Numbered from the stretch's first letter, positions 21,877 through 33,097 are shown. The stretch: DNA of 64,000 nucleotides from Festucalex cinctus (GCF_051991245.1 NC_135426.1:1425001-1489000), one strand, 5' to 3'. The notes: generated from the sequence alone by a model not told the origin. Numbers and translations are program-made.

Positions 21877-24018
21877 CCGCAAACGATCACATTTCTGAGA
21901 CACTAAACGTGACCGAAAACTCACCAAACTTTACACGCACATCAGGCCTGGCGAAAAATTTGATATTTTAAAGTCGCCATACATGATAACAGAAAAATGG
22001 CTCCTTAGCGCCCCCTACATAGGTTAAACGGATCCCTGTCCCGCTACGATTGTCCGACGGCTATGAAAATTGTGTGGCACCTGTAGCACATCCCAATGAA
22101 CAAAAACCTCTTTGAAGTGTGTACCCTAAAATAGACAGAAAGTGAGGTATGAGTATTTAAATGTCCAATTTTTGCCAATTTTTGCACATTTACAGGGGTC
22201 ATACTTTTGCCCGCTTCTCCTACACGGTTAACCCGATTGACTTCAAACTTAGGATGGACCATCTCAACACCTGGGACAACATCATTGTGAAAAATGAAAA
22301 GTTTTTGATATAATATATGACGGCGGCGGCGCATCAAATTTAGAGTTTAAAAATTCTTACTTCACGAGGCATTGCCGGTTGTACGTTTAATCTAGAGCTA
22401 CGAAAATTGGTACACATATGTAACAGACTATGACCTACAAAAAACTCTTTTTGAACCATATGCTAAACCTAACAGGAAGTCCACCATTTTTATTTATTTT
22501 GGAACGTGTTGCCATTTTTTTGGCCATTTCATTGGGGCCTTATTTTAACGAACTCCTCCTACAGTGTTTATCCGATCATCTTCAAACTTGGTGTGATTCA
22601 TCTTAAGATGTTGAAGATGAAAAGTTATTGAAAGCTTTGTATTTCGTCGGACGCTGTTGTCATGGCATACACTGTTTGCAAAGGAAAAAAAATATCCTTA
22701 AAGAAGCATTGCCAGTTGTACGAAGCAGCTAGAGCTACGAAAATTTGTAGACATATGTAACAGCCCAAGATGTACAAAAAAGTCTCTTGGTGCCCTGTGC
22801 TAAACACAACAGGAAGTCCCCCAGGGGCCGGGCATCACATTTTGAGCTAAAAAAACTCCTCTTTAACAAAGCATACCCGGCTGTACGTTTCACCTAGAGT
22901 TACCAAAATTTGTAGAGGTATATAACAGCCCTCGAGGTACAAAAAACTCTTTTTGAACCATATGCTAAACCGAACAGGAAGTCCGCCATTTTGATTTACT
23001 TTGGAACGTGTTGCCATTTTTTGGGCCATTTCATAGGGGTCTTATTTTAACGAACTCCTCCTACAGAGTTTATCCGATCATCTCCAAACTTGGTGTCATT
23101 CATCTTAAAATATTGAAGATGAAACGTTATTGAAAGCTTTTTATTTCGTGGCACGCTGTTGCCGTGGCATGCACTTTTTGCTAAGGAAAAAATTCCCTCT
23201 TAATGAAGCATTCCCAGTTGTACGAAGCAGCTAGAGCTATGAAAATTAGGAGACAAATGTAACAGCCCACGATGTACAAAAAAGTCTCTTGGTGCCATGT
23301 GCTAAACCCAACAGGAAGTCCCGTAGGGGCCGGTCATCACATTTTGAGGTAAAAAACTCCTCTTTAACGAAGCATTCCCGGTTGTACGTTTCACCTAGCG
23401 CTATGATAATTTAGAGGCATACATAAGAGCCCACGATGTACAAAAAAGTCTCTTGGAACCATCTGCTAAACCAGGGATGGGCAATCTCGGTCCTCGAGGG
23501 CCGGTGTCCCTGCAGGTTTTTGAGGCTTCCGTTTTCCAACACAGCTGATATATGATCAGCTCATCAGCAAGCTCTGCATAAGAGGGATAACGATCTCGTT
23601 GATTGGAATCAGCTTGTGTTGGAAAACGGAAACCTCAGAAACCTGCAGGGACACCGGCCCTCGAGGACCGAGATTGCCCATCCCTGTGCTAAACCAAACA
23701 GGAAGTCCACCATTTTGATTTACATTGGGATTTGCAGCCATTTTTTGTGGCCTTTTTTAGGGGTCATATTTTAACGAACTCCTCCTTCAAAATTTATCCA
23801 ACTGTCTTCAAACTTGGTGTGCTTCATCTTAAGATGTTTAAGATACAAAGTTATCGAAAGTTATTTATTTTGTCGCACGCCGTTTCATGGCGATGCATTG
23901 TTTGCCAAGTAAAATGCTGCTTTTATTTTTTTGGTCTAAACATGTGCAAAAACTCATGAAACTTTACACACACATCAGGCTTGTCATAAGCATGAATATT
24001 TTACAGATTTTTATTTTT
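21877..24018 (+). repeat. Array unit 3 (2.1 kb), truncated 3' end
   Basis: Body starts CCGCAAACGATCACATTTCT. It shares its 3' half exactly with unit 2 and its 5' half exactly with unit 4, as expected from the 2290-bp duplication. It contains the second MITE copy. Confidence 0.85.
23472..23686. mobile_element. hAT-type MITE, 215 bp (copy 2, duplicated with the array)
   Basis: Identical to the copy at 21182-21396, including both TGCTAAAC flanks (23464-23471 and 23687-23694). Because the flanks and surroundings are also identical, this copy came from segmental duplication and not from a second transposition. Confidence 0.9.
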
Positions 24019-24138
24019 AGGGCCCGAGCAGCGACCGCTGCGAGGTCCCTATTGTTCCTGAAGGAATTCTTATTAGGGCCCGAGCAGCGGCGGCGGCGGT
24101 GCCGCTGCGAGGCCCTATTGTTTTTGTAGGAATTCTTA
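24019..24138 (+). repeat. 5' palindromic modules A + B before unit 4
   Basis: Modules start at 24019 (A) and 24075 (B), copies of those at 21729 and 21785 through the 2290-bp duplication. Confidence 0.9.
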
Positions 24139-24166
24139 TTATTATTATTCTTATTATTATTCTTCT

Positions 24167-27100
24167 CCGCAAACGATCACATTTCTGAGACACTAAACGT
24201 GACCGAAAACTCACCAAACTTTACACGCACATCAGGCCTGGCGAAAAATTTGATATTTTAAAGTCGCCATACATGATAACAGAAAAATGGCTCCTTAGCG
24301 CCCCCTACATAGGTTAAACGGATCCCTGTCCCGCTACGATTGTCCGACGGCTATGAAAATTGTGTGGCACCTGTAGCACATCCCAATGAACAAAAACCTC
24401 TTTGAAGTGTGTACCCTAAAATAGACAGAAAGTGAGGTATGAGTATTTAAATGTCCAATTTTTGCCAATTTTTGCACATTTACAGGGGTCATACTTTTGC
24501 CCGCTTCTCCTACACGGTTAACCCGATTGACTTCAAACTTAGGATGGACCATCTCAACACCTGGGACAACATCATTGTGAAAAATGAAAAGTTTTTGATA
24601 TAATATATGACGGCGGCGGCGCATCAAATTTAGAGTTTAAAAATTCTTACTTCACGAGGCATTGCCGGTTGTACGTTTAATCTAGAGCTACGAAAATTGG
24701 TACACATATGTAACAGACTATGACCTACAAAAAACTCTTTTTGAACCATATGCTAAACCTAACAGGAAGTCCACCATTTTTATTTATTTTGGAACGTGTT
24801 GCCATTTTTTTGGCCATTTCATTGGGGCCTTATTTTAACGAACTCCTCCTACAGTGTTTATCCGATCATCTTCAAACTTGGTGTGATTCATCTTAAGATG
24901 TTGAAGATGAAAAGTTATTGAAAGCTTTGTATTTCGTCGGACGCTGTTGTCATGGCATACACTGTTTGCAAAGGAAAAAAAATATCCTTAAAGAAGCATT
25001 GCCAGTTGTACGAAGCAGCTAGAGCTACGAAAATTTGTAGACATATGTAACAGCCCAAGATGTACAAAAAAGTCTCTTGGTGCCCTGTGCTAAACACAAC
25101 AGGAAGTCCCCCAGGGGCCGGGCATCACATTTTGAGCTAAAAAAACTCCTCTTTAACAAAGCATACCCGGCTGTACGTTTCACCTAGAGTTACCAAAATT
25201 TGTAGAGGTATATAACAGCCCTCGAGGTACAAAAAACTCTTTTTGAACCATATGCTAAACCTAACAGGACGTCCGCCATTTTGATTTACTTTGGAATGTG
25301 TTGCCATTTTTTTTGCCCATTTCATAGGGGTCATATTTTAACAAACTCCTCCTACAGAGTTTATCCGATCATCTTCAAACTTGGTGTGATTCATCTTAAG
25401 ATGTTGAAAATGAAAAGTTATTGAAAGTTTTTTATTTCGTCACACGCTGTTGTCGTGGCATGCACTTTTTGCAAAGGAAAAAAATCCTTCTTAATGAAGC
25501 ATTCCCAGTTGTACGAAGCAGCTAGAGCGACGAAAAATTGTAGACATATGTAACAGCCCAGGATGTACAAAAAAAGTCTCTTGGTGCCATGTGCTAAACC
25601 CAACAGGAAGTCCCGTAGGGGCCGGTCATCACATTTTGAGCTAAAAAACTCCTCTTTAACGAAGCATTCTCGGTTGTACGTTTCACCTAGCGCTATGATA
25701 ATTTAGAGGCATACATAAGAGCCCACGATGTACAAAAAAGTCTCTTGGAACCATGTGCTAAACCAAACAGGAAGTCCGCCATTTTGATTTATGATGGGAT
25801 TTGTTGCCATTTTTTGTGGCCTTTTTCAGGGGTCATATTTTAACGAACCCCTCCTACAAAATTTATCCGACTGTCTTCAAACTTGGTATGTTTCATCTTA
25901 AGATGTTTAAGATACAAAGTAATCGAAAGTTTTTTATTTTGTCACACGCTGTTGACATAGCAATGCATCGAATTGCACACCATATTTTGCGTTTTGATTA
26001 AACAGACAAAGCATTCCCGGTTGTACGTTTCACCTAAAGCTATGATAATTTGCAGGCAAACATAAGAGCTCAGGATGTACAAAAAAAGTCTCTTGGAGCC
26101 ATATGCTAAACCAATCAGGAAGTCCACCATTTTGATTTACGTTGGGATTTGTAGCCATTTTTTGTGGCCTTTTTTAGGGGTCATATTTTAACGAACTCCT
26201 CCTACAAAATTTATCCGACTGTCTTTAAACTTGGTGTGCTTCATCTTAAGATGTTTAAGATGCAAAGTTATCGAAAGTTATTTATTTTGTCGCACGCCGT
26301 TGTCATGGCGATGCATTGTTTGCCAAGTAAAATGCTGCTTTTTTGTTTTGGTCTAAACATGTGCAAAAACTCATGAAACTTTACACACACATCAGGCTTG
26401 TCATCAGCATGAATATTTTATAGATTTCTTATTCAATTTGCAATAAATGGTTCAATAGCGCCCTCTAGACATTTTTATGAAGCTTTTGCAAATGTTTTGT
26501 GTTTTATGATTCAGCTAGATTTGTAAAAATTGGGATACCTATCAGCCTAAGACTTACAAAAAGGTTTCTAAAGCCATATGCTGAATCAAAAAGGAAGTCT
26601 GCCATTTTGATTTACTTTGGTATTTGTAGCCATTTTTTGGGGCCTTTTATAGGGGTCATATTTTCAACAGAACTTATCAGATCGTCTTCATTCTTTGGCG
26701 TGTTTCATCTTAAGATATTTAAGATGAAAAGTTATTGAATTTTTTTATTTTGTCACACTCCTTTGCTGTAGCCATGCATTGTTTGTGAAGAAAAATGCTT
26801 TTTTGAGAGTCTAAATATGGGTGAAAACTCAACAAAACTTTGCACACACACCAGACCTGTCTGGAACATGAATATTTTATTTAGAGATTTGTTGTGCAAT
26901 TTGTAATAAATGGCTCAATAGCGCCCTCTAGACATTTTTATGAAGTATTTCCGATTATATGATTCAGCTAGATGTGTGAATATTGGCAGGCATGCCGAAT
27001 ATATTCAAAAAGTATTCTATATAGCCATGTGCCAATCCATTTTGATTTTATTTTGTTAATTGTGCATCGTTTTTGGCCTTTCCATGAAACTTTAAAAACA

Positions 27101-27235
27101 CAAAGCATGGCAAAAACGTTTACAATTTAGATGGTTTCCTATTTGACAGTACCCCAACATGCCAGTACCCCGACGTGCAAATACCCCAACGTGGCCCGGG
27201 TTGCGAGGGCCCTTTATAGCTGCTCGCAGCTCTAG
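24167..27235 (+). repeat. Array unit 4 (3.07 kb), complete 3' end
   Basis: Starts CCGCAAACGATCACA, carries a full set of internal subrepeats, and closes with a three-copy GTACCCC minisatellite, GGTTGCGAGGGCCC and CTCGCAGCTCTAG. It diverges from the preceding duplicate near 25260 (CCTAACAGGACG instead of CCGAACAGGAAG). Confidence 0.85.
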
Positions 27236-28228
27236 TTATTCTTCTTTTTCTTCTCCGCAAACGATCACATTTTTGAGACACTAAACGTGACCGAAAACTC
27301 ACCAAACTTTACACGCACATCAGGCCTGGCGAAAAATTTGATATTTTAAAGTCGCCATACATGATAACAGAAAAATGGCTCCTTAGCGCCCCCTACATAG
27401 GTTAAACGGATCCCTGTCCCGCTACGATTGTCCGACGGCTATGAAAATTGTGTGGCACCTGTAGCACATCCCAATGAACAAAAACCTCTTTGAAGTGTGT
27501 ACCCTAAAATAGACAGAAAGTGAGGTATGAGTATTTAAATGTCCAATTTTTGCCAATTTTTGCACATTTACAGGGGTCATACTTTTGCCCACTTCTCCTA
27601 CACGGTTAACCCGATTGACTTCAAACTTGGGATGTACCATCTCAACACCTGGGACAACATCATTGTGAAAAATGAAAAGTTTTTGATATACTATATGACG
27701 GCGGCGGCGCATCAAATTTAGAGTTTAAAAATTCTTACTTCACGAAGCATTGCCGGTTGTACGTTTAATCTAGAGCTACGAAAATTGGTACACATATGTA
27801 ACAGGCTATGACCTACAAAAAACTCTTTTTGAACCATATGCTAAACCTAACAGGAAGTCCACCATTTTGATTTATTTTGGAACGTGTTGCCATTTTTTTG
27901 GCCATTTCATTGGGGTCTTATTTTAACGAACTCCTCCTACAGTGTTTATCCGATCATCTTCAAACTTGGTGTGATTCATCTTAAGATGTTGAAGATGAAA
28001 AGTTATTGAAAGCTTTGTATTTCGTCGCACACTGTTGTCATGGCATGCACTGTTTTTAAAGGAAAAAAAATATCCTTAAAGAAGCATTCCCATTTGTACG
28101 AAGCAGCTAGAGCTACGAAAATTTGTAGACATATGTAACAGCCCAAGATGTACAAAAAAGTCTCTTGGTGCCCTGTGCTAAACCCAACAGGAAATCCCCC
28201 AGGGGCCGGGCATCACATTTTGAGCTAA

Positions 28229-28233
28229 AAAAC
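28229..28233 (+). repeat. Target site duplication AAAAC (left)
   Basis: AAAAC directly precedes the LTR at 28234 and is repeated at 33613-33617 after the other LTR. A 5-bp duplication fits Ty3-type integration. The uninterrupted array text here is GAGCTAAAAAACTCC. Confidence 0.92.
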
Positions 28234-28736
28234 TGTTATGTGCCGGGAGGCAAAGCAAGGCCAGGACCCAGGATGCAGAGTGAGAGACAAAGTCCACAGT
28301 TTATTGTTCACAAAAGTATCAACAGAAAATCACCTTGCTCAGGGAAAAAGTTCTAGAAAACAAAGTAGCAACCAAAAATCACCTTGTTCAGGGATGAAGA
28401 AACACTAAAGCGCAAAGTAGCAACATAAAACACTAGGGACCAAAGTAGCAACATAAAGAGCCGTCTTAATAGACCGGTAGAACGAGAAACAAAAACCACT
28501 ACAAGCCGGAGACCAGGGACTAGAACACAACACGGGTGTGGCAGGAGGAGACAAGCAAACGTAGCAGGTATAGCAAGGGAATGTTCCGGCACAGAACCAA
28601 AGGAGGGGCTGGTTAAATAGGTTGTTGGCTCATCAGGCTGATGAGCCTCAGGTGTGGGAGCAGGCCTCTGCCTGCGAGGTTGGCGCCGCCTCCTGCCACA
28701 CTCTGGAACTGCTAGAGAGACAACAGAACCATCACA
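28234..28736 (-). repeat. 3' LTR (503 bp)
   Basis: In element sense the LTR begins TGTGATGGTTCTGTTG and ends GCACATAACA. A TATA-type TATTTAA lies at 28619-28613, the inferred transcript start near 28590 (GCCGGAACATTC), and an AATAAA at 28305-28300. U3 is thus short (about 146 bp), R about 300 bp, and U5 roughly 50 bp. In the 3' LTR the AATAAA would direct 3' end formation. Confidence 0.93.
28300..28305 (-). terminator. Polyadenylation signal AATAAA in the 3' LTR
   Basis: Sense strand reads AACAATAAACTG. It lies about 285 nt downstream of the inferred transcript start and about 65 nt before the LTR end, the usual place for the R/U5 boundary signal. The equivalent in the 5' LTR is 33176-33181. 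Confidence 0.7.
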
Positions 28737-28739
28737 GTA

Positions 28740-28750
28740 CCCCCCCCCTA
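28740..28750 (-). promoter_or_regulatory. Polypurine tract overlapping the pol stop codon
   Basis: Sense TAGGGGGGGGG is followed by TAC and then the 3' LTR. The pol stop TAG supplies its first bases, so coding and plus-strand priming sequence overlap. A purine run directly upstream of the 3' LTR is where plus-strand DNA synthesis starts in LTR elements. Confidence 0.75.
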
Positions 28751-31700
28751 ACGAACGCCACCCGGCGTTCGACCAGGCTTATCAGGGTTACGGGCATAGA
28801 ACTCACGCAGCAGTTGCGGGTCCAAAATGAGGGCACGTGAGATCCAGGAGCGGTCCTCCGGGCCGTACCCCTCCCAGTCGACGAGATACTGGAACCCCCT
28901 GCCCCGCCTGCGGACATCAAGGATGCGATTCACGGTGTATGCAGGGTGTCCATCAACGATCCGGGGAGGAGGTGGCGGTGGGGCGGGTGGCTGGAGGGGG
29001 CTATCCACGACCGGTTTCAGAAGAGACACGTGGAAAACGGGGTGGATCCTGAGGGATGACGGGAGCCGGAGTCGGACAGCATTCGGGTTGATGATCTTGT
29101 CAATGGGAAAAGGGCCAATGAAGCGTGGAGCCATTTTGCGGGAGTCCACTTGAAGGGGCAGGTCACGTGCGGAAAGCCAGACACGCTGTCCCACTTGGTA
29201 GTCGGGGGCTGGGGTTCTCCTCCGGTCAGCCAGGCGTCGGTTGCGCTCCGCTGTCCTGGACAGCGCTGCTCGAGCCTCCCTCCAGACTCGTCTGGCACGG
29301 CGGAAGTGGGCATGGATGGACGGGACGGCAACCTCGGACTCCTGGCTGGGAAACAGAGGGGGTTGGTAGCCCGAGGTCACCTTAAATGGGGACATGCCTG
29401 TGGCAGTGCTGATCAGTGTGTTATGCGCGTATTCCACCCATGGGAGGTGCGCGGACCAGGAGGCAGGAAGGCGTGAGGCTACGCAGCGCAGAGCTGTTTC
29501 CAGGTCTTGATTTGCACGCTCCGTCTGACCGTTGGTTTGGGGGTGGTAGCCGGAGGAGAGACTGGGAGAGATCCCTAGTGCCCGACAGAAAGCCTTCCAG
29601 ACTTGAGAGGTGAATTGTGGACCCCTGTCCGACACGATGTCTGTGGGGATTCCGTGGAGCCTGAATACATGTTGGACCAATAGGTTAGCAGTCTCCAAGG
29701 CGGTGGGGAGTTTTGGGAGGGGGACATAATGAACTGACTTGGAGAATCTGTCGACGATGGTAAGGATTGTGTCATTGCCCTCGGATGGGGGAAGTCCCGT
29801 GACGAAATCCACCGCGATATGCGACCATGGCCGAGAGGGGATGGGCAAGGGGCGTAATAGGCCTGCCGGGGCTTGATGAGAAGGTTTATTGCGGGCGCAA
29901 ACTGAGCATGACGCAACAAAAGCCCGAACATCGGCAGCCATGGTTGGCCACCAGAAGCGCTGTTGGATCAGGGAGAGTGTCCGGTGGATCCCAGGGTGGC
30001 AAGCGATTCTTGAGGTATGCCCCCAGAGGAGCACAGGAGTCTTGGCGGCAGGTGGCACGAACAGTTTCCCTGGAGGACATTCATTTGGAACTGGTTGGTT
30101 GTCAAGTGCCTCCTGAACTTTCTTCTCCACTCGCCACCGCATCGCCCCGACCACACACTCAGGGGAGAGGATCGTGCTTGAGTCCCTCTCTTCCTCTCCA
30201 GAGGCGAACTGCCGGGAGAGGGCGTCAGGTTTCAGGTTTCGGGAGCCGGGGCGGTAGGTGAGGGTGAAGTTGAAGCGTCCGAGGAAGAGAGCCCAACGAG
30301 CTTGACGAGAGTTCAGTCGTTTGGCGGTGCGAAGATAGGACAAGTTCTTGTGGTCCGTCCAAACAATGAAGGGATGAGTTGCACCCTCCAGCCAATGCCG
30401 CCATTCTTGGAGGGCTAGGACCACTGCCAGGAGTTCGCGGTTGCCCACATCATAGTTGCGCTCCGCCGGGGAAAGCCGGCGGGAGAAGTAAGCACAGGGG
30501 TGTAGTTTTTGGTCCGCAGGCAGGCGCTGAGAGAGGACGGCCCCCACTCCTGAATCTGACGCATCCACCTCTACCACAAACTGCTGCTCGGGATCTGGGT
30601 GGGCGAGAACAGGGGCATTAACAAAGAGTTCTTTCAGATGGTTAAAAGCACATTGAGCATCACCAGACCACACGAAGCGAAGTTTGTTTGAGGTCAAACA
30701 CGTGAGAGGAGCAGCTATACTACTATAGTTTCGGATAAATCTCCTATAGAAGTTAGCGAACCCAAGGAAACGTTGCAGCTGCTTCCGATTGGTAGGCAGA
30801 GGCCAATTTTTAACCGCTTCGATTTTAGAGGGATCGGCCCTGAGCCGCCCCTTTTCTATCACATAGCCCAGGAAATTAACAGTGGAAACATGAAATTCAC
30901 ATTTCTCAACTTTAACATACAGTTTGTTTTCTAGTAACCTCCGCAGGACATCTCTTACGTGCCCCACATGCTCTTCATGTGATCGAGAAAAGATGAGAAT
31001 ATCGTCTAGATATGCAAAAACATTCTTATCGAGCAGGTCTCTGAGTACATCATTCACAAATGACTGGAATGTTGCTGGAGCGTTTGTGAGCCCAAAGGGC
31101 ATGACCAAATACTCAAAATGTCCCAAATGGGTATTGAAGGCAGTTTTCCACTCGTCGCCGTCGCGTATCCTTACCAGGTGGTAGGCGTTTCGGAGGTCCA
31201 ATTTGGTGAACACCATTGCATTGTGGAGAGGGCTGAATGCAGCGTCCAGGAGCGGCAGAGGGTACTTGTTTTTAACTGTGATGGTGTTTAAGCCAGTGTA
31301 GTCAATGCAAGGACGCAGAGTTTTATCCTTCTTTTCCACAAAGAAAAACCCTGCGCCTAATGGAGATGAAGACGGTCTTATAAGTCCTGCAGCTAATGAG
31401 TCGGTGATGTATTTTTCCATTGCTTCCCGTTCGGGTTTGGTTAAGTTGTATAGTCTGTGTGTTGGGAGTGGAGCCCCAGGGAGCAGTTCTATAACACAGT
31501 CATAGGGTCTATGTGGGGGAAGGGAGCACGCCAAGTCCTTTCTGAAAACTGCCTTTAAATCGTGGTATTCACTGGGGACGTTACTTAGGTCAATATCTTT
31601 TGAGTAGTGGGGAGAGTTAGGACCCCTGGCAGGTAGGGCGGACTTTAGACAGTGGGCATGGCAATAGTTGCTCCAGTTCCGAATTGTGCCTGTGGACCAG

Positions 31701-32239
31701 TCTATGTGGGGGTTATGCAGCTTCAACCAGGGAATCCCTAGAATTGCGGTGTTGAGGGGGGAGGAAATCACATAGAACTCAATTACTTCATGATGGTTAC
31801 TAGAGAGTGTCAGTTTAATGGGTGTGGTTCTGTGTGTAACCCTTTCTAGAAGCCTCCCGTCGACTGCAAGAACTTTCTTGGGGGAGGTCAGTGGAGTCAG
31901 GGAAAGATTGTTGTTTTTAACATAGTCAATGTCTATGAAGTTGTCATCGGCTCCGGAGTCTATCAGCACCTGGACAGGTAACGAGCAAAGTGTCGTGTGA
32001 ATCATACCTGGTACCTGTATTTGGGAGGACGAGGGGGAAGATATTCGGCTCACCAGTGCCTCCCTTCCTACTGGTGAGCCCCGGCTTTTGGCAACTCGGG
32101 GCAGCTTGCCAAGAAGTGGCCACCCTGGCCGCAGTACAGGCACAGTCGGCTCCTCATGCGTCGCTGTCGTTCGACAGGGGTGAGTCGAGCCCTGCCCAAC
32201 TCCATGGGCTCGTCGCGAGGTGTCGTGCTGGAATGCAGT
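28748..32239 (-). CDS. pol: Pol polyprotein: protease, RT, RNase H, integrase, chromodomain
   Basis: The frame is open from just after a stop at 32242-32240 and has no ATG before the protease. Residues here count from a GTG at 32143 (1131 residues to the TAG). Protease: DSGA at 62-65. Reverse transcriptase: catalytic Asp 316 and YLDD at 378-381. RNase H: Asp 527, Glu 570, Asp 597. Integrase: H709/H716 with C746/C749 zinc site, then Asp 779, Asp 839 and Glu 875 (D-35-E spacing), followed by a GPF-type module near 1009-1043. Chromodomain: about 1068-1116, with the aromatic YLVDWEGY core. In chromoviruses this domain is thought to steer integration to marked chromatin. Pol lies in the -1 frame relative to gag and overlaps it by 172 nt, so translation most likely needs ribosomal frameshifting. 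All catalytic residues are present, with no internal stop. Confidence 0.95.
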   Translation of the reverse strand, partial: TAFQHDTSRRAHGVGQGSTHPCRTTATHEEPTVPVLRPGWPLLGKLPRVAKSRGSPVGREALVSRISSPSSSQIQVPGMIHTTLCSLPVQVLIDSGADDNFIDIDYVKNNNLSLTPLTSPKKVLAVDGRLLERVTHRTTPIKLTLSSNHHEVIEFYVISSPLNTAILGIPWLKLHNPHIDWSTGTIRNWSNYCHAHCLKSALPARGPNSPHYSKDIDLSNVPSEYHDLKAVFRKDLACSLPPHRPYDCVIELLPGAPLPTHRLYNLTKPEREAMEKYITDSLAAGLIRPSSSPLGAGFFFVEKKDKTLRPCIDYTGLNTITVKNKYPLPLLDAAFSPLHNAMVFTKLDLRNAYHLVRIRDGDEWKTAFNTHLGHFEYLVMPFGLTNAPATFQSFVNDVLRDLLDKNVFAYLDDILIFSRSHEEHVGHVRDVLRRLLENKLYVKVEKCEFHVSTVNFLGYVIEKGRLRADPSKIEAVKNWPLPTNRKQLQRFLGFANFYRRFIRNYSSIAAPLTCLTSNKLRFVWSGDAQCAFNHLKELFVNAPVLAHPDPEQQFVVEVDASDSGVGAVLSQRLPADQKLHPCAYFSRRLSPAERNYDVGNRELLAVVLALQEWRHWLEGATHPFIVWTDHKNLSYLRTAKRLNSRQARWALFLGRFNFTLTYRPGSRNLKPDALSRQFASGEEERDSSTILSPECVVGAMRWRVEKKVQEALDNQPVPNECPPGKLFVPPAAKTPVLLWGHTSRIACHPGIHRTLSLIQQRFWWPTMAADVRAFVASCSVCARNKPSHQAPAGLLRPLPIPSRPWSHIAVDFVTGLPPSEGNDTILTIVDRFSKSVHYVPLPKLPTALETANLLVQHVFRLHGIPTDIVSDRGPQFTSQVWKAFCRALGISPSLSSGYHPQTNGQTERANQDLETALRCVASRLPASWSAHLPWVEYAHNTLISTATGMSPFKVTSGYQPPLFPSQESEVAVPSIHAHFRRARRVWREARAALSRTAERNRRLADRRRTPAPDYQVGQRVWLSARDLPLQVDSRKMAPRFIGPFPIDKIINPNAVRLRLPSSLRIHPVFHVSLLKPVVDSPLQPPAPPPPPPRIVDGHPAYTVNRILDVRRRGRGFQYLVDWEGYGPEDRSWISRALILDPQLLREFYARNPDKPGRTPGGVR

Positions 32240-33093
32240 TCAGGAGCGGTGCTCGGAGATGAGGCGGTGGAGTTCCCCATGACGGTTGAGCTGGACGGTG
32301 AGAAAGTTGACGAGCGACGAGCCATGTCCATCTTCCTCTCCCGCCGTCTCTCCCTGAGCCGATTGTCCATCCGTGTTGCTAATGTAATAAGGTCATTTAG
32401 TGAGTTACATTCATCCCTTAAAGCCAACTCATCCTTTATCTCCCCAGCGAGCCCCTTTTGAAAAATTGTTTGTAGCTCAGAGTCCCCCCATCCGCTACTG
32501 GCTGCCAGAACCTGGAAAGTTAATGCATATTGAGAGACCGAGTGGCTACCTTGACGCAGATCCAGCAACTGGCCAACTGCTTCCTTGCCTCGCACCGGGT
32601 GATCAAAAATGCGTTTCATTTCTCCGGTAAACTGTTCATAATCATTTAGCACTGCCGATCCTTGTTCTGTGATTGCCAAGGCCCAAGCGGCCGCTTGTCC
32701 TGATAACAGACTCATAATGAAAGCGATTTTTGACTGGGCAGTAGCATAAGTACTGGGTTGCTGGTTAAACACTAATCTACATTGTAGCAAAAACTGAGCA
32801 CATGTGCCTAAGTCTCCAGAATACCTAGCAGGAATCGGAATAAATGGCTCTCTGGGAGAAGACGGCTGGGAGGCTGGAGGGGTTGCCGCCGATGGAGAGG
32901 GCGAGCAACCAGAGGAGCTGGACGACGGCAGTTGGTGACTCATGGCTGCCATCTGCTTGTTCAGCTGGTCCACACTGGTGGTGAGTTGCTGTAGATGGTC
33001 CATCACTTGTTGCAGGGTTGATTGGTGTTGTCCAACAAGTGCTCCTTGTGCCGAAAGCGCACTCCTTAAGCGCTCTGACTCTGCTGGGTCCAT
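32068..33093 (-). CDS. gag: Gag-like structural protein with one CCHC zinc knuckle
   Basis: 341 residues from an ATG only 4 nt after the primer-binding site. Residues 1-55 are Gln/Leu-rich and probably coiled coil. Residues 55-85 are a Ser/Pro linker. Residues 86-235 form the capsid-like core (retrotransposon gag type, with FIMSLLSGQAAAWA and FKGLAG-like helices). Residues 245-260 are strongly basic, and a CX2CX4HX4C knuckle spans 318-331 for RNA packaging. The architecture matches sushi-type gags, the family from which mammalian domesticated gag genes such as PEG10 derive. It ends at TAG 32070-32068. The only slippery-looking spot in the overlap is A-AAA-G near 32089-32086; no canonical heptamer was seen. 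Confidence 0.93.
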   Translation of the reverse strand: MDPAESERLRSALSAQGALVGQHQSTLQQVMDHLQQLTTSVDQLNKQMAAMSHQLPSSSSSGCSPSPSAATPPASQPSSPREPFIPIPARYSGDLGTCAQFLLQCRLVFNQQPSTYATAQSKIAFIMSLLSGQAAAWALAITEQGSAVLNDYEQFTGEMKRIFDHPVRGKEAVGQLLDLRQGSHSVSQYALTFQVLAASSGWGDSELQTIFQKGLAGEIKDELALRDECNSLNDLITLATRMDNRLRERRRERKMDMARRSSTFSPSSSTVMGNSTASSPSTAPELHSSTTPRDEPMELGRARLTPVERQRRMRSRLCLYCGQGGHFLASCPELPKAGAHQ

Positions 33094-33097
33094 TATG

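Larger units (their letters stand above)
20649..25228 (+). repeat. Exact 2290-bp tandem duplication (two copies)
   Basis: Positions 20649-22938 and 22939-25228 show no difference that I could find by eye, including the MITE, the A and B palindromic modules and all small frames (offset 2290). The breakpoints fall in the common subrepeat text GTACAAAAAACTCTTTTTGA, which points to unequal crossing-over between homologous subrepeats. An assembly duplication cannot be excluded from sequence alone. Confidence 0.88.

Noticed and set aside
29827..30261. Plus-strand frames inside the retrotransposon (for example 144 residues at 29827-30261, 108 residues at 29150-29476)
   Set aside because: They are antisense shadows of the GC-rich pol frame.
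32141..32143. GTG at 32143 as an independent start of pol
   Set aside because: There is no ATG upstream of the protease and the frame is open further upstream. -1 frameshifting from gag is the family norm, so this GTG serves only as a numbering point.
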